DNA from: Gaeumannomyces sp. JS-464 | Lineage: Eukaryota > Ascomycota > Sordariomycetes > Magnaporthales > Magnaporthaceae | Length of the DNA: 64,000 bases | Assembly: GCA_002197995.1 (NCBI GenBank) | Contig: NGZR01000001.1 | Span: forward strand, 14,217,501 to 14,281,500 | Direction of reading: 5' to 3' | In this document: positions 48,101 through 59,031 of the stretch, piece after piece | Layout of the letters: the number at the start of each line of letters is the position of its first letter | Position numbering within the stretch: the first letter of the stretch is position 1 | The notes under the pieces: model-generated | The model's database searches: none | What the model was told of the DNA's origin: nothing | What the model saw: the letters and a program-made list of their open reading frames with translations, nothing else | Translations under genes and position numbers: made by a program

Positions 48101-51100
48101 CGCGTGACCGAATACCGACAACGGCAGGTCCAATCCAGGAGAACCCAGCCATCCGGACCGGTGCATCGAGATCGTTTTAGGGCGTGTCGGTCGGTCGGTA
48201 CGTAGAGGGTGTGAGGCGGGTTTGCTGGTCAATGTATGACGCCTGCCAAGCATGCGCCACAGGAAATCCCTTGGGCCGGTGTGTTCTCTCGTAGGAGGAG
48301 CACGCCAATGGCTCTTATCTATTCCTTGCTTTTCTTATGTGGACGGTGGACTAGCAACTTAACAGCAGCCGACCGGCATTTGCATGCTGCGAGCCTTTCG
48401 CCGTCTCCCTCATCGTCTCGTCGCTTCCACCGCATCGCGTCGGCGCCAAGCCGGCGGTTGACACAGTGCGCTAACTTGGGACGGTCACACTGTATGGATC
48501 TGCGACACCGGCAGAGTCCACACTGTGGGCGCGGCTGCCCAGCAGGTACAGGGCACGGGTTGATTGGAAGGAAGACCATGCTCATGTATTCTCGGCGCGG
48601 CGTTCGGGCAGTCCACCGCACCCAAACCCGCTCGATCCTATCCCGTTCCAAGAGAAATTGACGGGTTTGCGGCAACGCCACACACTGCTTCTGCCAAGCC
48701 GCTGGGCCAATTTTCTCCCTGATCTTGGCCCGGGTTTTGTTGCTTGAGACGGGCCAGCGTGACAACAGGGCAGGAAGGCACAGGAGGGCAGTTGAGCACG
48801 CGACGGGCATTAGATGGGTAGCGGGTGATCATTTCCCCATGAATAATAATTGTCCGCCGATTGTCAAATCGTCACGGGAAAAATAAACGGCGCGTTTCGA
48901 GTCGCTCCCTTGCACAAGAATGCCCATGTCCAACGTGTGCTCAATTTTCCATCCCTCCATCCCTTATCCACATTCAATTCCCTGCCGATCGGGGTATGTC
49001 GTGGGTGGGAAGGTGGGAAGCTCGGGGTAAGCATAAAAATAGAGAATACGACAAAGGTCAAAATCAGCTGTCCTCCGAAACAAGGGCCCCCTGCTCGGCC
49101 CATATGCGGGGAGAGGATGGAAAAAAAGGATACATGTCATCGGACGGTCAGCACAAAGCTCGCCCGCGAACCGAGGCGGGATGTGGGAGCGCTGATGTGG
49201 GAGCGCTGATGTGGGAATGGGAGTGGGATCGGTCGCTCAGAGTTCCCAATGCGTGGCACCAAAGCTATCTGGGTACCTACCAATCAGGCAGATATAGGTA
49301 TCAATGGGCAGGACTTTGCATCTTATTGATCTTCACTAGCTCTCTCCGAATGTGCCTTAATCCATTTCTGGCACATCCATCCGCACGGTGATCAAGCGCT
49401 CACGTTAGGCGTCAGCGCGGCCAAGTCGGCAATGCGGCATCGTCTTTTGAGACAGAGGCTCAAAGGCGTGTGAGTGGATCGGTCCGCATCAGAAGTTTGA
49501 TGGTGGCTTGGCATGCCAAGACGCGTAGTACCCGCCTCCTTGTCCTTCTTTTGACCAGCCCGCGCACGCCAGAATGCGACCTGCCAAGGGTTCCATCAGC
49601 TGCGGTCCAGAATATGTCGGTGTTCTATCGTCATGGAGCATCGAGGGTCAGTGTGTGGATGGATGCTGGAGCTGGAAAGCCCACAGACGTTGAGGAACCG
49701 AGGCCCAGGCACGCGAAATATGGAGTGGGAGTGTTGCTTCGCTGTGCCTTTGATACTCCGTGTTTCCGTGTTTTACCTTGCCCCTTCTTTCGCCTGACGT
49801 CGACCGTCCATCGTTCGCCCCAGGCCAGCTGATCGACATATTTCCCCCGGTCTAATGTCGATTGTCCCTTGTCACCCTTGGCTGATTGGACAATCGGAGT
49901 GATCTGTATGTAGAACCGCACAGCCGGTAGCTGATAGACCCGAGTTGCGGGTGGGTTGTCTCGTCTCATCTTGGGTGGTCGGCGATGGGCCAGACCTTAC
50001 GCTACTCAGTGCGTCGCAGCAGCAAAGCGTGCTCGGGCAGCTCAACCCATCGCACTTTTTTTTTCTTCTTTTTTTTCCCCCTCCCGACGAACAGTCGAGC
50101 TTGTGCAGGAGAGTCCCGTGATTCCCAAGGAGAGGATGCAACTTTGTTCACTCCTGTTGATCAGAGCCCGCTTTCCTAATTGGATGGATCCAGCTCAGGA
50201 ACAAGGTCCACAGGCCGCGCGTCGCCACCCGACCGCTTTCACCTGGGAAAAACTAGCGCAATTGGCATTCTCAGCTGGGCGAAGGGTCTCAGTCTGGGGA
50301 ATGAAAGTCACAACAGCTTCATCAACAAATTGCACTGCCCACACCCACCTTTAGCCTCCAGACAGTATGTGCACGGACGTTCCGTATCCAAAAGCCGCCC
50401 GGCTGCAAGCAAGTGCCAGACCAGCAGAAAGGGGAGGTGGAAATGCACCAGAGGGCAGCCCGTGTGGTTCGGGTATGGAGTCCGCTCGCTCGTCTCAAGT
50501 AGGTTAAAACTATATTCGAGATCGAAGAGAGTCTGGAAACATTTACCCCACACTGCATGGACGGTATCAGGGGAAGAGGGGATTAAAGATTGAAAAAATT
50601 AAAGTATTTTTTAAATCCAAGCGATGACACGTTGGGATGGCAGGGAGGGGGGCCTCGTCCATTTGTGATGGGGTTTGAGTTAGGCTTATCTGGGACGAAA
50701 ACTTGGCATGGGCGGCAAATATCCATGTGGGGTGGTGTTTGGGGTGGCGGCAGGGGGCCCATGCAGAAGCCAAGAGCAGAGGAGAGACCTGCTGGTGTAG
50801 GCTTGTCCTAGCGGGTGCACATCTATGCCGGAGGGGTAGAAACCAAGGGAGATCAAAATTTGGCGGGCTATGTTCTATTGTTCGGGATTGCACGATGTAC
50901 GGATGGATAAGTAGGTGCAAAGGTAGGCGGAGAGACGGACAGGGCCATCATCCGGCACCTGGATCTTGGCATGGTCGCGTGTCTCTCGCAGAAGAGCCTC
51001 GCTTTGCATCGAGTGCCCAAACCTACCAGGTACCCAAGATATGTCTGTAGACGCGGGTGCTGCTCGATGCGCTCAGCTCAGCTCAGCTCAGCTGGCCGGC

Positions 51101-52594
51101 TTTACAGGGTGGAAAGACGAAGCCCCGGGCGAGAACACATGTCATCCCCGACCCGAGCGGGCAGCGCACAGCCCAGGCACGTCGCGAGGTGACGCTTGGG
51201 ACCTGGGCTAGAATGTTGCAATGGTGCAATGGTGGCACTTGCTTTCCCGGACAGGACGGCAGCAACGGAGCTGCGCGGTGCAGCAGACTGCAGGCCGTGG
51301 CGGCGGCATCTCCTTTGGAAACTGTCCAAGACTCTTAGCAGTAGCGGTACCCAGTCGCGGCACGCGGGGCTCCTGTGGCACAGTGCAGAACGACAGCTGC
51401 AAAACACCGGCCAAGGGGACATGCGGCAAATGGGCGTGTGGACGCCCAGACAGCACGGGGGTGGCAGCATTGACTTGGGCGAAGGGGGGGCCCATCCCTG
51501 CCCGCCCCATAACGACGTAGGGGCACACGTACGTCGTACTGTGGCGCGAACCAGGGCCAAGCCAGCCGCCAGGAGGGCTCGGAAGGGACGAGGTGTCCGA
51601 CGCCAGTCGCATGCCGCATCTAAAGAAAAAGGGCATGCCCTCCAGGGCGACTGGCTTTGGCCAGGTGCTCATATACCCGATGCCGCTATCTTCATCGCCT
51701 CGCTTTTGCGGCTGTCCCTCCTGCTCCTTCCCCAAACTGCTGATACAGCCGAGCTAGGACTTCAGACTGGTCTTGGCGTTTCTGTTTGCGCCCAGTTTGG
51801 AAGGAGGTCGTGCTCTCCCCGCCAGCAAAGGAAAGCTGCCGTAAACTTGCTGCTCCCCAGAGGCGAACCACCAGTCTCTCGTCCTAATAGGTGAATTCGG
51901 ATCGAGACACGCAAGACGGCGACTACGACGACCACGCTCGACCAACCCTACCTGAGCCTTTACTCCCTCGCCAGATCAAATCGATTCTGCGGGCCGAACA
52001 TCCTCTCCAAGCCCACTATCCTCACGGCTTTTTTTTTCTCCTAATTTTCGTCCTCAGTCCTCTGAGGTTATCGAGCTTGCTTGCCCTTGCCCCTCTGGAC
52101 CGCAAACATTCCCGCTCTTTTCCTTGCTTGCTTCGCTCCCTGTTATATTACTTCGATACCCTATCCCGTCTTGATTTTTTTCTTTGTACTCCCCCTCCCG
52201 CCAACCTGTTCTCATTCCCCTTTGTTGTCCACTTGTCGCCAAGACTCGTCCGACCTCGACCTGCGACCAAACCTCATCAAAAGCGTCACCCCGTCGGTGT
52301 GGCCGCGTACCACCAGAAGGAGAATTCGACCGGCTCTGAAACCTAGACTTCACCTCGCCTCGTCGCCGCCCTGACGCTTCTGCCACTTGGCTTCTGCGAG
52401 CAGGCCTCGAAACCGTCGTCTTCCGTAGCTGCAGCCGTCGACTCTGGGCTGAACGGCAGTTCATCGCGCTTCCCACGTGCCTCACCTCCCACCTGACCAA
52501 GCCCCCTCTATGCGCAGGTAAAGAGGGCACATAAGGGCCAAACGACCCTTCTCGCGCATGAGCACCTTCCTTTCTCCACACCCCAACCGTCACA
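45117..52594. other. Long gene-poor region (7.5 kb)
   Basis: I find no supported gene. The longest frames (47315-48253 minus and 47417-48205 plus) lie over each other and translate to compositionally random protein crossing poly-A/T tracts. Minor repeats are a 14-base GATGTGGGAGCGCT unit (49180-49216, about 2.6 copies) and a (GCTCA)n run (51071-51093). T-runs occur near 47250-47269, 47642-47661 and 52030-52037. The last 700 bases are pyrimidine-rich and look like a promoter and leader for the LicD-like gene. No terminal repeats of a mobile element were seen. Confidence 0.5.
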
Positions 52595-53778
52595 ATGAGG
52601 TTGTTAATGAGCCTAGTCGTCCTCCTCCCTCTATTCGGCGCTGCCGCAGCGCTTCCTAGGCCAGAGGAAGAGCAGAATTCCCAGCCGCCAGCAGCACCGG
52701 AGCCCCCACGAGAGGAGCCGAAGAAGGAGGAGCCCCCAGACACCAAGTACTTCCATGAACCCGGCGGCGATGAGGTCCTGGGTCACTATGACATCCGGTA
52801 CTTCAAGGAGAAGGTGTCGTACGAGGAGCACCGGGCTGTGTTGCGGCATCTGATTCGGAGCTACCTGACCATCACGCGCGATCTCGGCATCGAGACGTGG
52901 CTGGCGCACGGAACGCTGCTGGGCTGGTGGTGGAACGGGCGCATCATGCCTTGGACTACGACCTGGACTCCAGGTCTCGAGCGCCACGCTCTACTACCTC
53001 GGCAAGCACCACAACCGCACTGCCCACGGGTACTCGTACGTCGACGACACCACGGGCCAGACCGTCAACAAGACGTATCTACTCGACATCAACCCCCACA
53101 CATCGAGCGCGACCGCGGCGACGGTATGAACGTCATCGACGCGCGCTGGGTTGACATCTCGAACGGCATTTCGTCGACATCACAGGGTTGGCCGAGCGCG
53201 AGCCCGGCAAGCAGCCCGGCATCTGGAGCTGCAAGAACTACCACAAGTACCGGACCAGGGACCTGTACCCTACGTGAGTCCGAGTTCGAGGGTGTCCCTG
53301 CCACCGTGCCGTACAGCTTCGACAGGATCCTGACCGAGGAGTACGGCATGAAAGCATTGGTTACCACGGACTAGGGTATGTTCTGTTTGCACCGCTATCC
53401 CTTCTCGCTATCTCTGTCATGCATAAACCAAATGAGGATAACACTTAGCTGACATTGTTTCCTCGTAATAGCCACAGATGGGAGCCAGAAGTCAAGGAAT
53501 GGATCAAAGTGCAGACTCGTGACGACGAGAAAAAGGAGGAGAAAACCAAGGAGGAAAAGAAGGATAGCGCGGGGCAGAGAGCAGACTCATCGCCAACCGA
53601 TCACGAACCGACGGTCTCGTCCGTGTTTTATCCGAGTGGCCACTTTGTCCCCAGAACAGAGTTCTTCGGACCGCGTCAAGCAAAGTCCGAGATGGACTCG
53701 GGGAGCGACGTCGAAACCCTTCCCAACCCTGATTCGCGGATTATTAGCAGCGGAAGAGCGATGCCACGACCTACTTAA
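52595..53778 (+). CDS. LicD/Mnn4-like secretory-pathway protein, frame-broken
   Basis: Likely luminal Golgi/ER protein of the LicD family (PF04991), which in fungi includes Mnn4, needed for mannosylphosphate addition to glycans. The start at 52595 gives a signal peptide, MRLLMSLVVLLPLFGAAAA. A Pro/Glu-rich spacer and KYFHEPGGDEVLGHYDIRYF follow. The family core is AHGTLLGWWWNGRIMPW, then a DYDLD acidic motif in the shifted frame. Later segments include TAHGYSYVDDTTG, DARWVDISNG, WSCKNYHKYRTRDLYP and PYSFDRILTEEYG. An intron (53376-53471) joins to HRWEPEVKEWIKVQ, followed by a charged Lys/Glu tail. The frame breaks near 52957, 53095, 53165, 53270 and 53372. Catalytic role and donor are inference from the family. 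Confidence 0.84.
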
Positions 53779-55741
53779 ATACCCATCCACCTATCCCGGC
53801 TGCCAAGCAGTTAAGCAGCGCGCCGGCTTCTATCAACATGATGGTACATTCATCCCCCGCAGGCACATGGGCTCGTCAGCTCGCCTTATCGGGGTAATGA
53901 GGTGATTTCAGCTTTCAGCCAAACTCTCACGCTCGAGCCACCCCGATCGCATCATTCTCCCGACGCAGATGACGGGCCGGGCCGACGATCAGTTAGCATC
54001 GCAAACAATGGACAAGTTATTGTTCTGGGCGGGTTTGGTTTTTTGGAGGCAAAATCAAGAGGTCAGGATCTTTATGGGAGGACAGCGATCTCGAGGCCAG
54101 ATGCCAGATACATTCGGATTCGGCTGGAAGCGGACTAAACCAAAGACTTTAAGCAATGCATATAGATGGCGTTCGGTTGTGTTTGGGGGGTTTTTGAGTT
54201 GTTTTTCGACACCAAACCAGCTTATATTTGTTCTCTTCCTTTTGTCTAAGCATACAAAACCTGGCATGACTACATCATAGCATACACACCTTTTCTTGCT
54301 TCTTCTTCCTCAACTACTTCTCTTCGTTCTTTATGAACACCCGCCTACGGACCCTGGTCTCGCCGTGCTTTTTTACTAGGCTCACTTGTTCCCTCAAGCT
54401 CGCTTCCGTGGGCCCATGCCCCCCTCTTCCAAACAGGGGCGGCGCTGGAAGCGTCGGGGAGGGCTCGGACTGGTGTGGCGCCCGTGAGCTGCTAAAAGCA
54501 ATCAATGCGCTGCCCTTTTCACCACAATGCCGCGGGTACCGTGTCTTTGGACACATCAAGATAAAGCCAAAGCTTGAACTGACCCCATGTGTCCCTGACA
54601 TTCCTGACTACATGTGACATGTAACCCCGTTCAGTTTGCATCTACTAGTCCAAACTTTGCCATCCACTCTTGCCGAAAGCTGCCCCCAGGGTTTGACGAC
54701 ACCCTCAGAAAAAACGCCGTCTTCCACATTTTGTCTGCTGGGCCGTTTGTCAGGTGATCATGTTTGGAAACCCGCGCAGTGTCTCGTTCCTCTCGACCGC
54801 CCCATCTTCGCACGCGATCCTACCTACCCCGGACGCACGAAGTTTCCGAGGACAGAGTTTCAATGGCGTCATGTGTATCTACCTACGTCTTTCTACAAGT
54901 CTCTCACATGTTGGAACAGGCTTGTGGCTCCGCACCCCGCGCTTGTATGCAGGTCTCAGGGGCGACCAAGCCTTGAAAAAAAAAAGGGGGGGGGGGAATA
55001 GTTTTCTCCCAGAGCATCTCTTCGATGTCGGTATAGACGAGTGTTGTCAACTCACACGTATACAATCAGCGATGATAACACCCAAATGATAGCCAAGCGA
55101 GAGTGTTGGGTGCTCCCCGTATGCTACTTGAACGCTGCCCAAATCACGAATTGGCATCGAATCCCTCCCAAGAGGGCGATGCTTTGGGTGGGTGGCACTT
55201 GCAAAGTTCAGCTCTCGAGACGAGCTAACCCCAGCCTCTTGCCTCGAGCTACACTGCAGCCCCCTGAAATTGAGCCAAACCGCCTCTGTGCCACCCTTCA
55301 TTCTCCGGCGCTCGCCCGTGTGTGACCTGGCACAGCGCCTTCGATCTTGCCCACGTGTCCCTCCGTTTTGCTTTTTTTTTTTCCGGTGTATCAAAGCCGC
55401 CTTTGCATCAGATAGGTTCAAACAAGGTGACACAAAGTGTTTATAGTCTCCCCTCGGCATCTCCCCAGGGATCGCCTGCGGTCGTCTGAACGTAGGCGGC
55501 AGAGGAAAGAATATTGACATTAATGTGCCTGCTTTCCTGGCACCCGTTCGCGCTGGCCGGATGTGCCATCTCGGGGGTGCGTCGCTAAAGAACAAGAGAA
55601 TCCGGAAATGTGCATATCCCAGCCCGTGGGAATTGGGCGCAGATGCTTATGCGTCACCAATCCGCAGTCAAAAACACACGACAGTCATCACATCTGCTTC
55701 CTCGCCGCGACACAACATTATAAGCATCAAAGACTTCAGCT
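53779..55741. other. Intergenic region between LicD-like and WLM protease genes
   Basis: About 2 kb between two convergent genes. No supported gene. It carries A-rich and G-rich homopolymers near 54977-54998 and T-runs near 55371-55382. Confidence 0.5.
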
Positions 55742-57007
55742 CTATTCCCGCTTCCCCTCACCTTCACCCTCTCTCCTTTTTCCAATCTCTCGCATTTCTA
55801 CATCCTCCCCCGTTTCTTGGACCTCTCTCGTTTCCTGAGCCTCACTCGTTCCCTTGGGCTCTCTACTTTCTTGGACGATGCGCCTATGGCGCTCCTCGGC
55901 GGCGTTGGCCAATATCTCCCTTCGGGTCAGCTTAGGAGCCGCGGGGTCACTGCTGGTGCTGCTACCATGCCGGCGGCCACCGAGGACGTACTCGCCGCCG
56001 GTCCAGCCGCCGTGGTCGTAGGCGTGTTCGTCCTCGTCCCCCTCGGCCTCGGAGAAGCCCGGCCCATCGCCGACGGTGCGGCCGGCGCCGCCCCTCCAGT
56101 CGGCGGCGGCGACCTCGCGCTCGATGGCGTGGCACAGGTCCCAAAAGTCCCTGTCGTGTGGGCCGTGCACGTTGTGGGCGAGCTCGTGGCAGAGCGTCTT
56201 GCGGATGGTCTTGTAGTCGCGGTAGCCGTCGCCGGCGTCGGTGCGGAGGCGCAACTCGATGACCTCGCCCTTGTTCCGGTTCAGGCCGAGGGTGCGGCCG
56301 ACGCCCTCGTGCGACACGTCCGTGTGGGCGGCCGGGTCCATCTCCGTCAGCAGGCCGACGGTGAAGCGGCGCTTTTCCATGACGGCGCGGATGCCCGGGT
56401 CGTCGCGCAGGCGCTCGAGGAAGCGCAGGCTGACCTCGGGGCGCGGCAGGTAGGGGAGCGGGCGCAGGCTGAGGAATGTGTACGTGGAGCTGGAGCTGCC
56501 GGCGGCGGCGGGCTGCTTCCACTTGGGGCGGCTAGCCTCCGAGGCCTGCTGCCGGCGGCGGGCGGCCTGCACGGCGACAGCTCTCCTAGAGTCCTTGTCT
56601 CTGGCCGAGACCTCGGCCGCGTGGAAGGCGTCGACGTCGGCGAGGCGGCTGGCCATCAGGCGGACCTTCTTGCCGGCCAGCGACTGGGAGAGCAGGGTGC
56701 TGCCCTGCTCGACGCCTTTGATGAGGCCGACAGGCTGCGGGGCGATGAATTTGTGTGTAGACCAATTGTACTTTTTCCCGCCGGAAGCGTCCTCAAAGGC
56801 CTCTTCGCAGGCGTCTGACAGGTCGTCAACTGTGCTGTCATCGGCCGGGAAACTGAAGGTTTTGGTCTGGGCGCCCAAGGTGACAGTGACTGAGACGAAC
56901 TCGCGCGTGAACGGCGAGCGGTTACACTGGATGGGTTTGTCTTCCCCTTTCCCCCCTTCAGCTTGTTTGCCTTTATCTTTGCCTTGAGCTTCAGGGTTGT
57001 CCGACAT
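55742..57007 (-). CDS. Ubiquitin-like / WLM-domain metalloprotease (Wss1 type)
   Basis: Single-exon gene of 421 residues with no frame break. Residues about 36-115 look like a ubiquitin-like domain (REFVSVTVTLGAQTKTFSF ... VGLIKGVEQGSTLLSQSL). An Arg/Ala/Gln-rich helical linker follows. The WLM domain (about 170-300) has the zinc-protease signature HELAH at 274-278, with a third ligand His284 in HGPHDRDFW. Wss1/SPRTN-like proteases degrade proteins crosslinked to DNA, and fungal and plant ubiquitin-like/WLM fusions belong to this group. The C-terminal 120 residues are acidic and disordered with a repeated ETREVQETGE-type stretch. No obvious SUMO-interacting motif was seen, unlike yeast Wss1. 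The intact frame, despite very high GC, contrasts with the neighbouring genes. Confidence 0.93.
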   Translation of the reverse strand: MSDNPEAQGKDKGKQAEGGKGEDKPIQCNRSPFTREFVSVTVTLGAQTKTFSFPADDSTVDDLSDACEEAFEDASGGKKYNWSTHKFIAPQPVGLIKGVEQGSTLLSQSLAGKKVRLMASRLADVDAFHAAEVSARDKDSRRAVAVQAARRRQQASEASRPKWKQPAAAGSSSSTYTFLSLRPLPYLPRPEVSLRFLERLRDDPGIRAVMEKRRFTVGLLTEMDPAAHTDVSHEGVGRTLGLNRNKGEVIELRLRTDAGDGYRDYKTIRKTLCHELAHNVHGPHDRDFWDLCHAIEREVAAADWRGGAGRTVGDGPGFSEAEGDEDEHAYDHGGWTGGEYVLGGRRHGSSTSSDPAAPKLTRREILANAAEERHRRIVQESREPKGTSEAQETREVQETGEDVEMREIGKRREGEGEGKRE

Positions 57008-58067
57008 GTTGACGATCTCGCTGCGTTGTGTGAAGAGAGTCGATTGATTATGACAACGGGCTTTGCGAATGGATACTCTATATTAAAATAATTGAAGAAC
57101 GAATCGGACAGCTAAAACGCGAAACATGAAATGGTCTCTTTAATAAGTCGCCGTCGTCGTCGCATGCTCAACACATGGCCGTGGTCGTGTGAGCAAGCTC
57201 AGGCTGGCTGGGAAGAGCTGCTTTGTCAGCGCTCGGAGTTGGGTTGCGACCGCTGTCCCACTGTCCACGGTTATCCATCGCCTTCGGTCCACGTCAATCG
57301 CTGCCAACACTCGCCTGTCGCTGCGGCGCAAACCACAACGCCAGGGTCTAACCCTAGGCCGGACTCGGGCGACTGCTGGCCCCGGAACGGGTCCCCTCGA
57401 AGGTGGTCGCTTTCCGGGCTGGTAAACTGGTCGGCCCGGAGCTGGAGACACTCCCAAGATACGCTATTAGATACGGCGCTGAACTCTGTTGGCCTGGCGG
57501 ATGCAATACTGTCTGTTTTTAGGTGAGGCACGCGTCACGTCGTGCTGGCGCGGATAATTTGACACCTGAATTTGGGGAAGCAAGAATGGCAAGCAATTCT
57601 CTCTCTTCTCACAGAGCCTGGTGAAGCATCAGAGCGTCTTACTCAGCCGAGCAAACTGGCTGGCGATGATGCAGTTCGATTTCAGGCCTCGTGGTGGGTC
57701 CCGCTACGTAAAGACTGCCGGCAAAAGGCACCATTGTGGAGCCCAGCTTCTATTCTGAATGTCAATGTGGCTGAACTTCGCCGCGGCCTGGCATGCGCTC
57801 GAGCAAGCTGCCGTGCCGTCTGAAACGGGGATCCAATGAGAGGCTAATCGCGTCGTGTCCTTTCTCCCAAAACCACGCAACTGCAACGAAACAGACCTGC
57901 GCGCCGTGCCCGACGACGGACGCGCCTCTTGAGCCTCCGCAGCCCCAGCAGCGACACCGCCGATTGCAGATATAGACGCGATTGATTGACTGACGCCAGC
58001 GCCTGCACAACGGCGACGAAGCCGACTTTGGAAGCATCCTGGCGCGCCAAGCAACCGCATCACCAAC
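57008..58067. other. Divergent promoter region, WLM protease / ERD2
   Basis: About 1.06 kb between two divergent genes, with no supported coding frame. One ACGCGT hexamer lies near 57530, but such hexamers are scattered in the window. Confidence 0.5.
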
Positions 58068-59031
58068 ATGCCTCTCAACCTCTTCCGTGTCCTGGGTACG
58101 TCTCGGCTTGGGTCAGCTGGGATCGGGAGCCTGACAACGGTTGCGCGCAAGAACAAAAGAGAGGAAACAATGCGGCTGACAGGCTTTGATACCATCAGGG
58201 GACTTCTCCCATCTCGCCTCCATCCTGATCCTCCTTCACAAGATGACGCAGCTCAATGTCAGTACTAGATTATCGTCCCGCCTCCGTCAAAACCACATCC
58301 ATACCACAAGGACACCAGCCAGGCTGACCACCACCCCTCCAGAGCTGCGCCGGCATCTCATTCAAGTCGCAATGCCTATATCTCGTCGTATACGTCTCGA
58401 GATATCTCGGTATGTATGGCTAGAGCTTCCTCGGGAGCTAGGCACTAGCGCCCCTGTGTTCGCGCTTCTGGTTGCTTGCGACGCAATCGCTCCCCGTTGC
58501 TTTACTGACCCGTGGGCGCTGCCATGCGAAAACAACAGACCTCTTCATCACGACGAGCATCTACAACATCATATTCAAGATCCTCTTCATCTCGGCACAG
58601 GGCTACATCATCTACCTCATGACCAACGCCTACAAGCCGACCAACGATCCCAACGTCGACACCTTCCGGGTCCAGTACCTGCTTGGCGGCGCCGCCGTCA
58701 TGGCCATCGTCTTCCCTACTACTGGACCATCCGCGAGATGCTGTGGGCCTTCAGCATCTGGCTCGAGTCGGTTGCCATCCTGCCGCAGCTCTTCATGCTG
58801 CAGCGCACCGGCGAGGCCGAGACCATCACGACCCACTACCTCTTCGCCCTTGGCCTCTACCGCGCCCTCTACATCCCCAACTGGATATGGCGCTACTTCA
58901 CGGAGCCCAACCACAGCGTCGACTATATCGCCATCATCGCTGGCATCATCCAGACCGTCCTGTACAGCGACTTCTTTTGGATATACTACCAGAAGGTCTG
59001 GAAGGGCCAGAAGTTTAAGCTGCCCGTGTAA
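58068..59031 (+). CDS. ERD2: ER lumen protein-retaining receptor Erd2
   Basis: Seven-helix Golgi receptor that binds the HDEL/KDEL tail of escaped ER proteins and returns them by COPI vesicles. Four exons: 58068-58095, 58199-58257, 58343-58409 and 58539-59031. They splice in frame to [19 protein letters not shown], then [17 protein letters not shown], then [16 protein letters not shown]. The last exon carries [74 protein letters not shown] and the cytosolic tail KFKLPV. A single break at 58714-58716 (a CCC run that should be CCCC) separates two frames. With it resolved the protein is 215 residues, the normal family size. The gene is essential in yeast, so the break is probably a base-level error. 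Confidence 0.95.

Noticed and set aside
47315..48253. A 312-residue frame on the minus strand, with a 262-residue frame on the plus strand over it
   Set aside because: Composition is random, it crosses poly-A/T runs, shows no domain or plausible splice, and both strands are open to a similar extent, as happens by chance in GC-rich DNA.
51071..51093. (GCTCA)n run and the 14-base repeat at 49180 as a possible repeat-based system
   Set aside because: Both are short simple tandem repeats with no spacers or associated genes. They are not CRISPR-like.
1595..59031. Programmed ribosomal frameshifting as the cause of the frame breaks
   Set aside because: Breaks occur several times per gene, in unrelated families, at different motifs and mostly at C or G runs, which fits sequence error far better.
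1595..59031. Short unannotated introns as the cause of the frame breaks
   Set aside because: At RNR1, TatD, thiolase and ERD2 the protein homology continues across the break without loss of residues, leaving no room for an intron.
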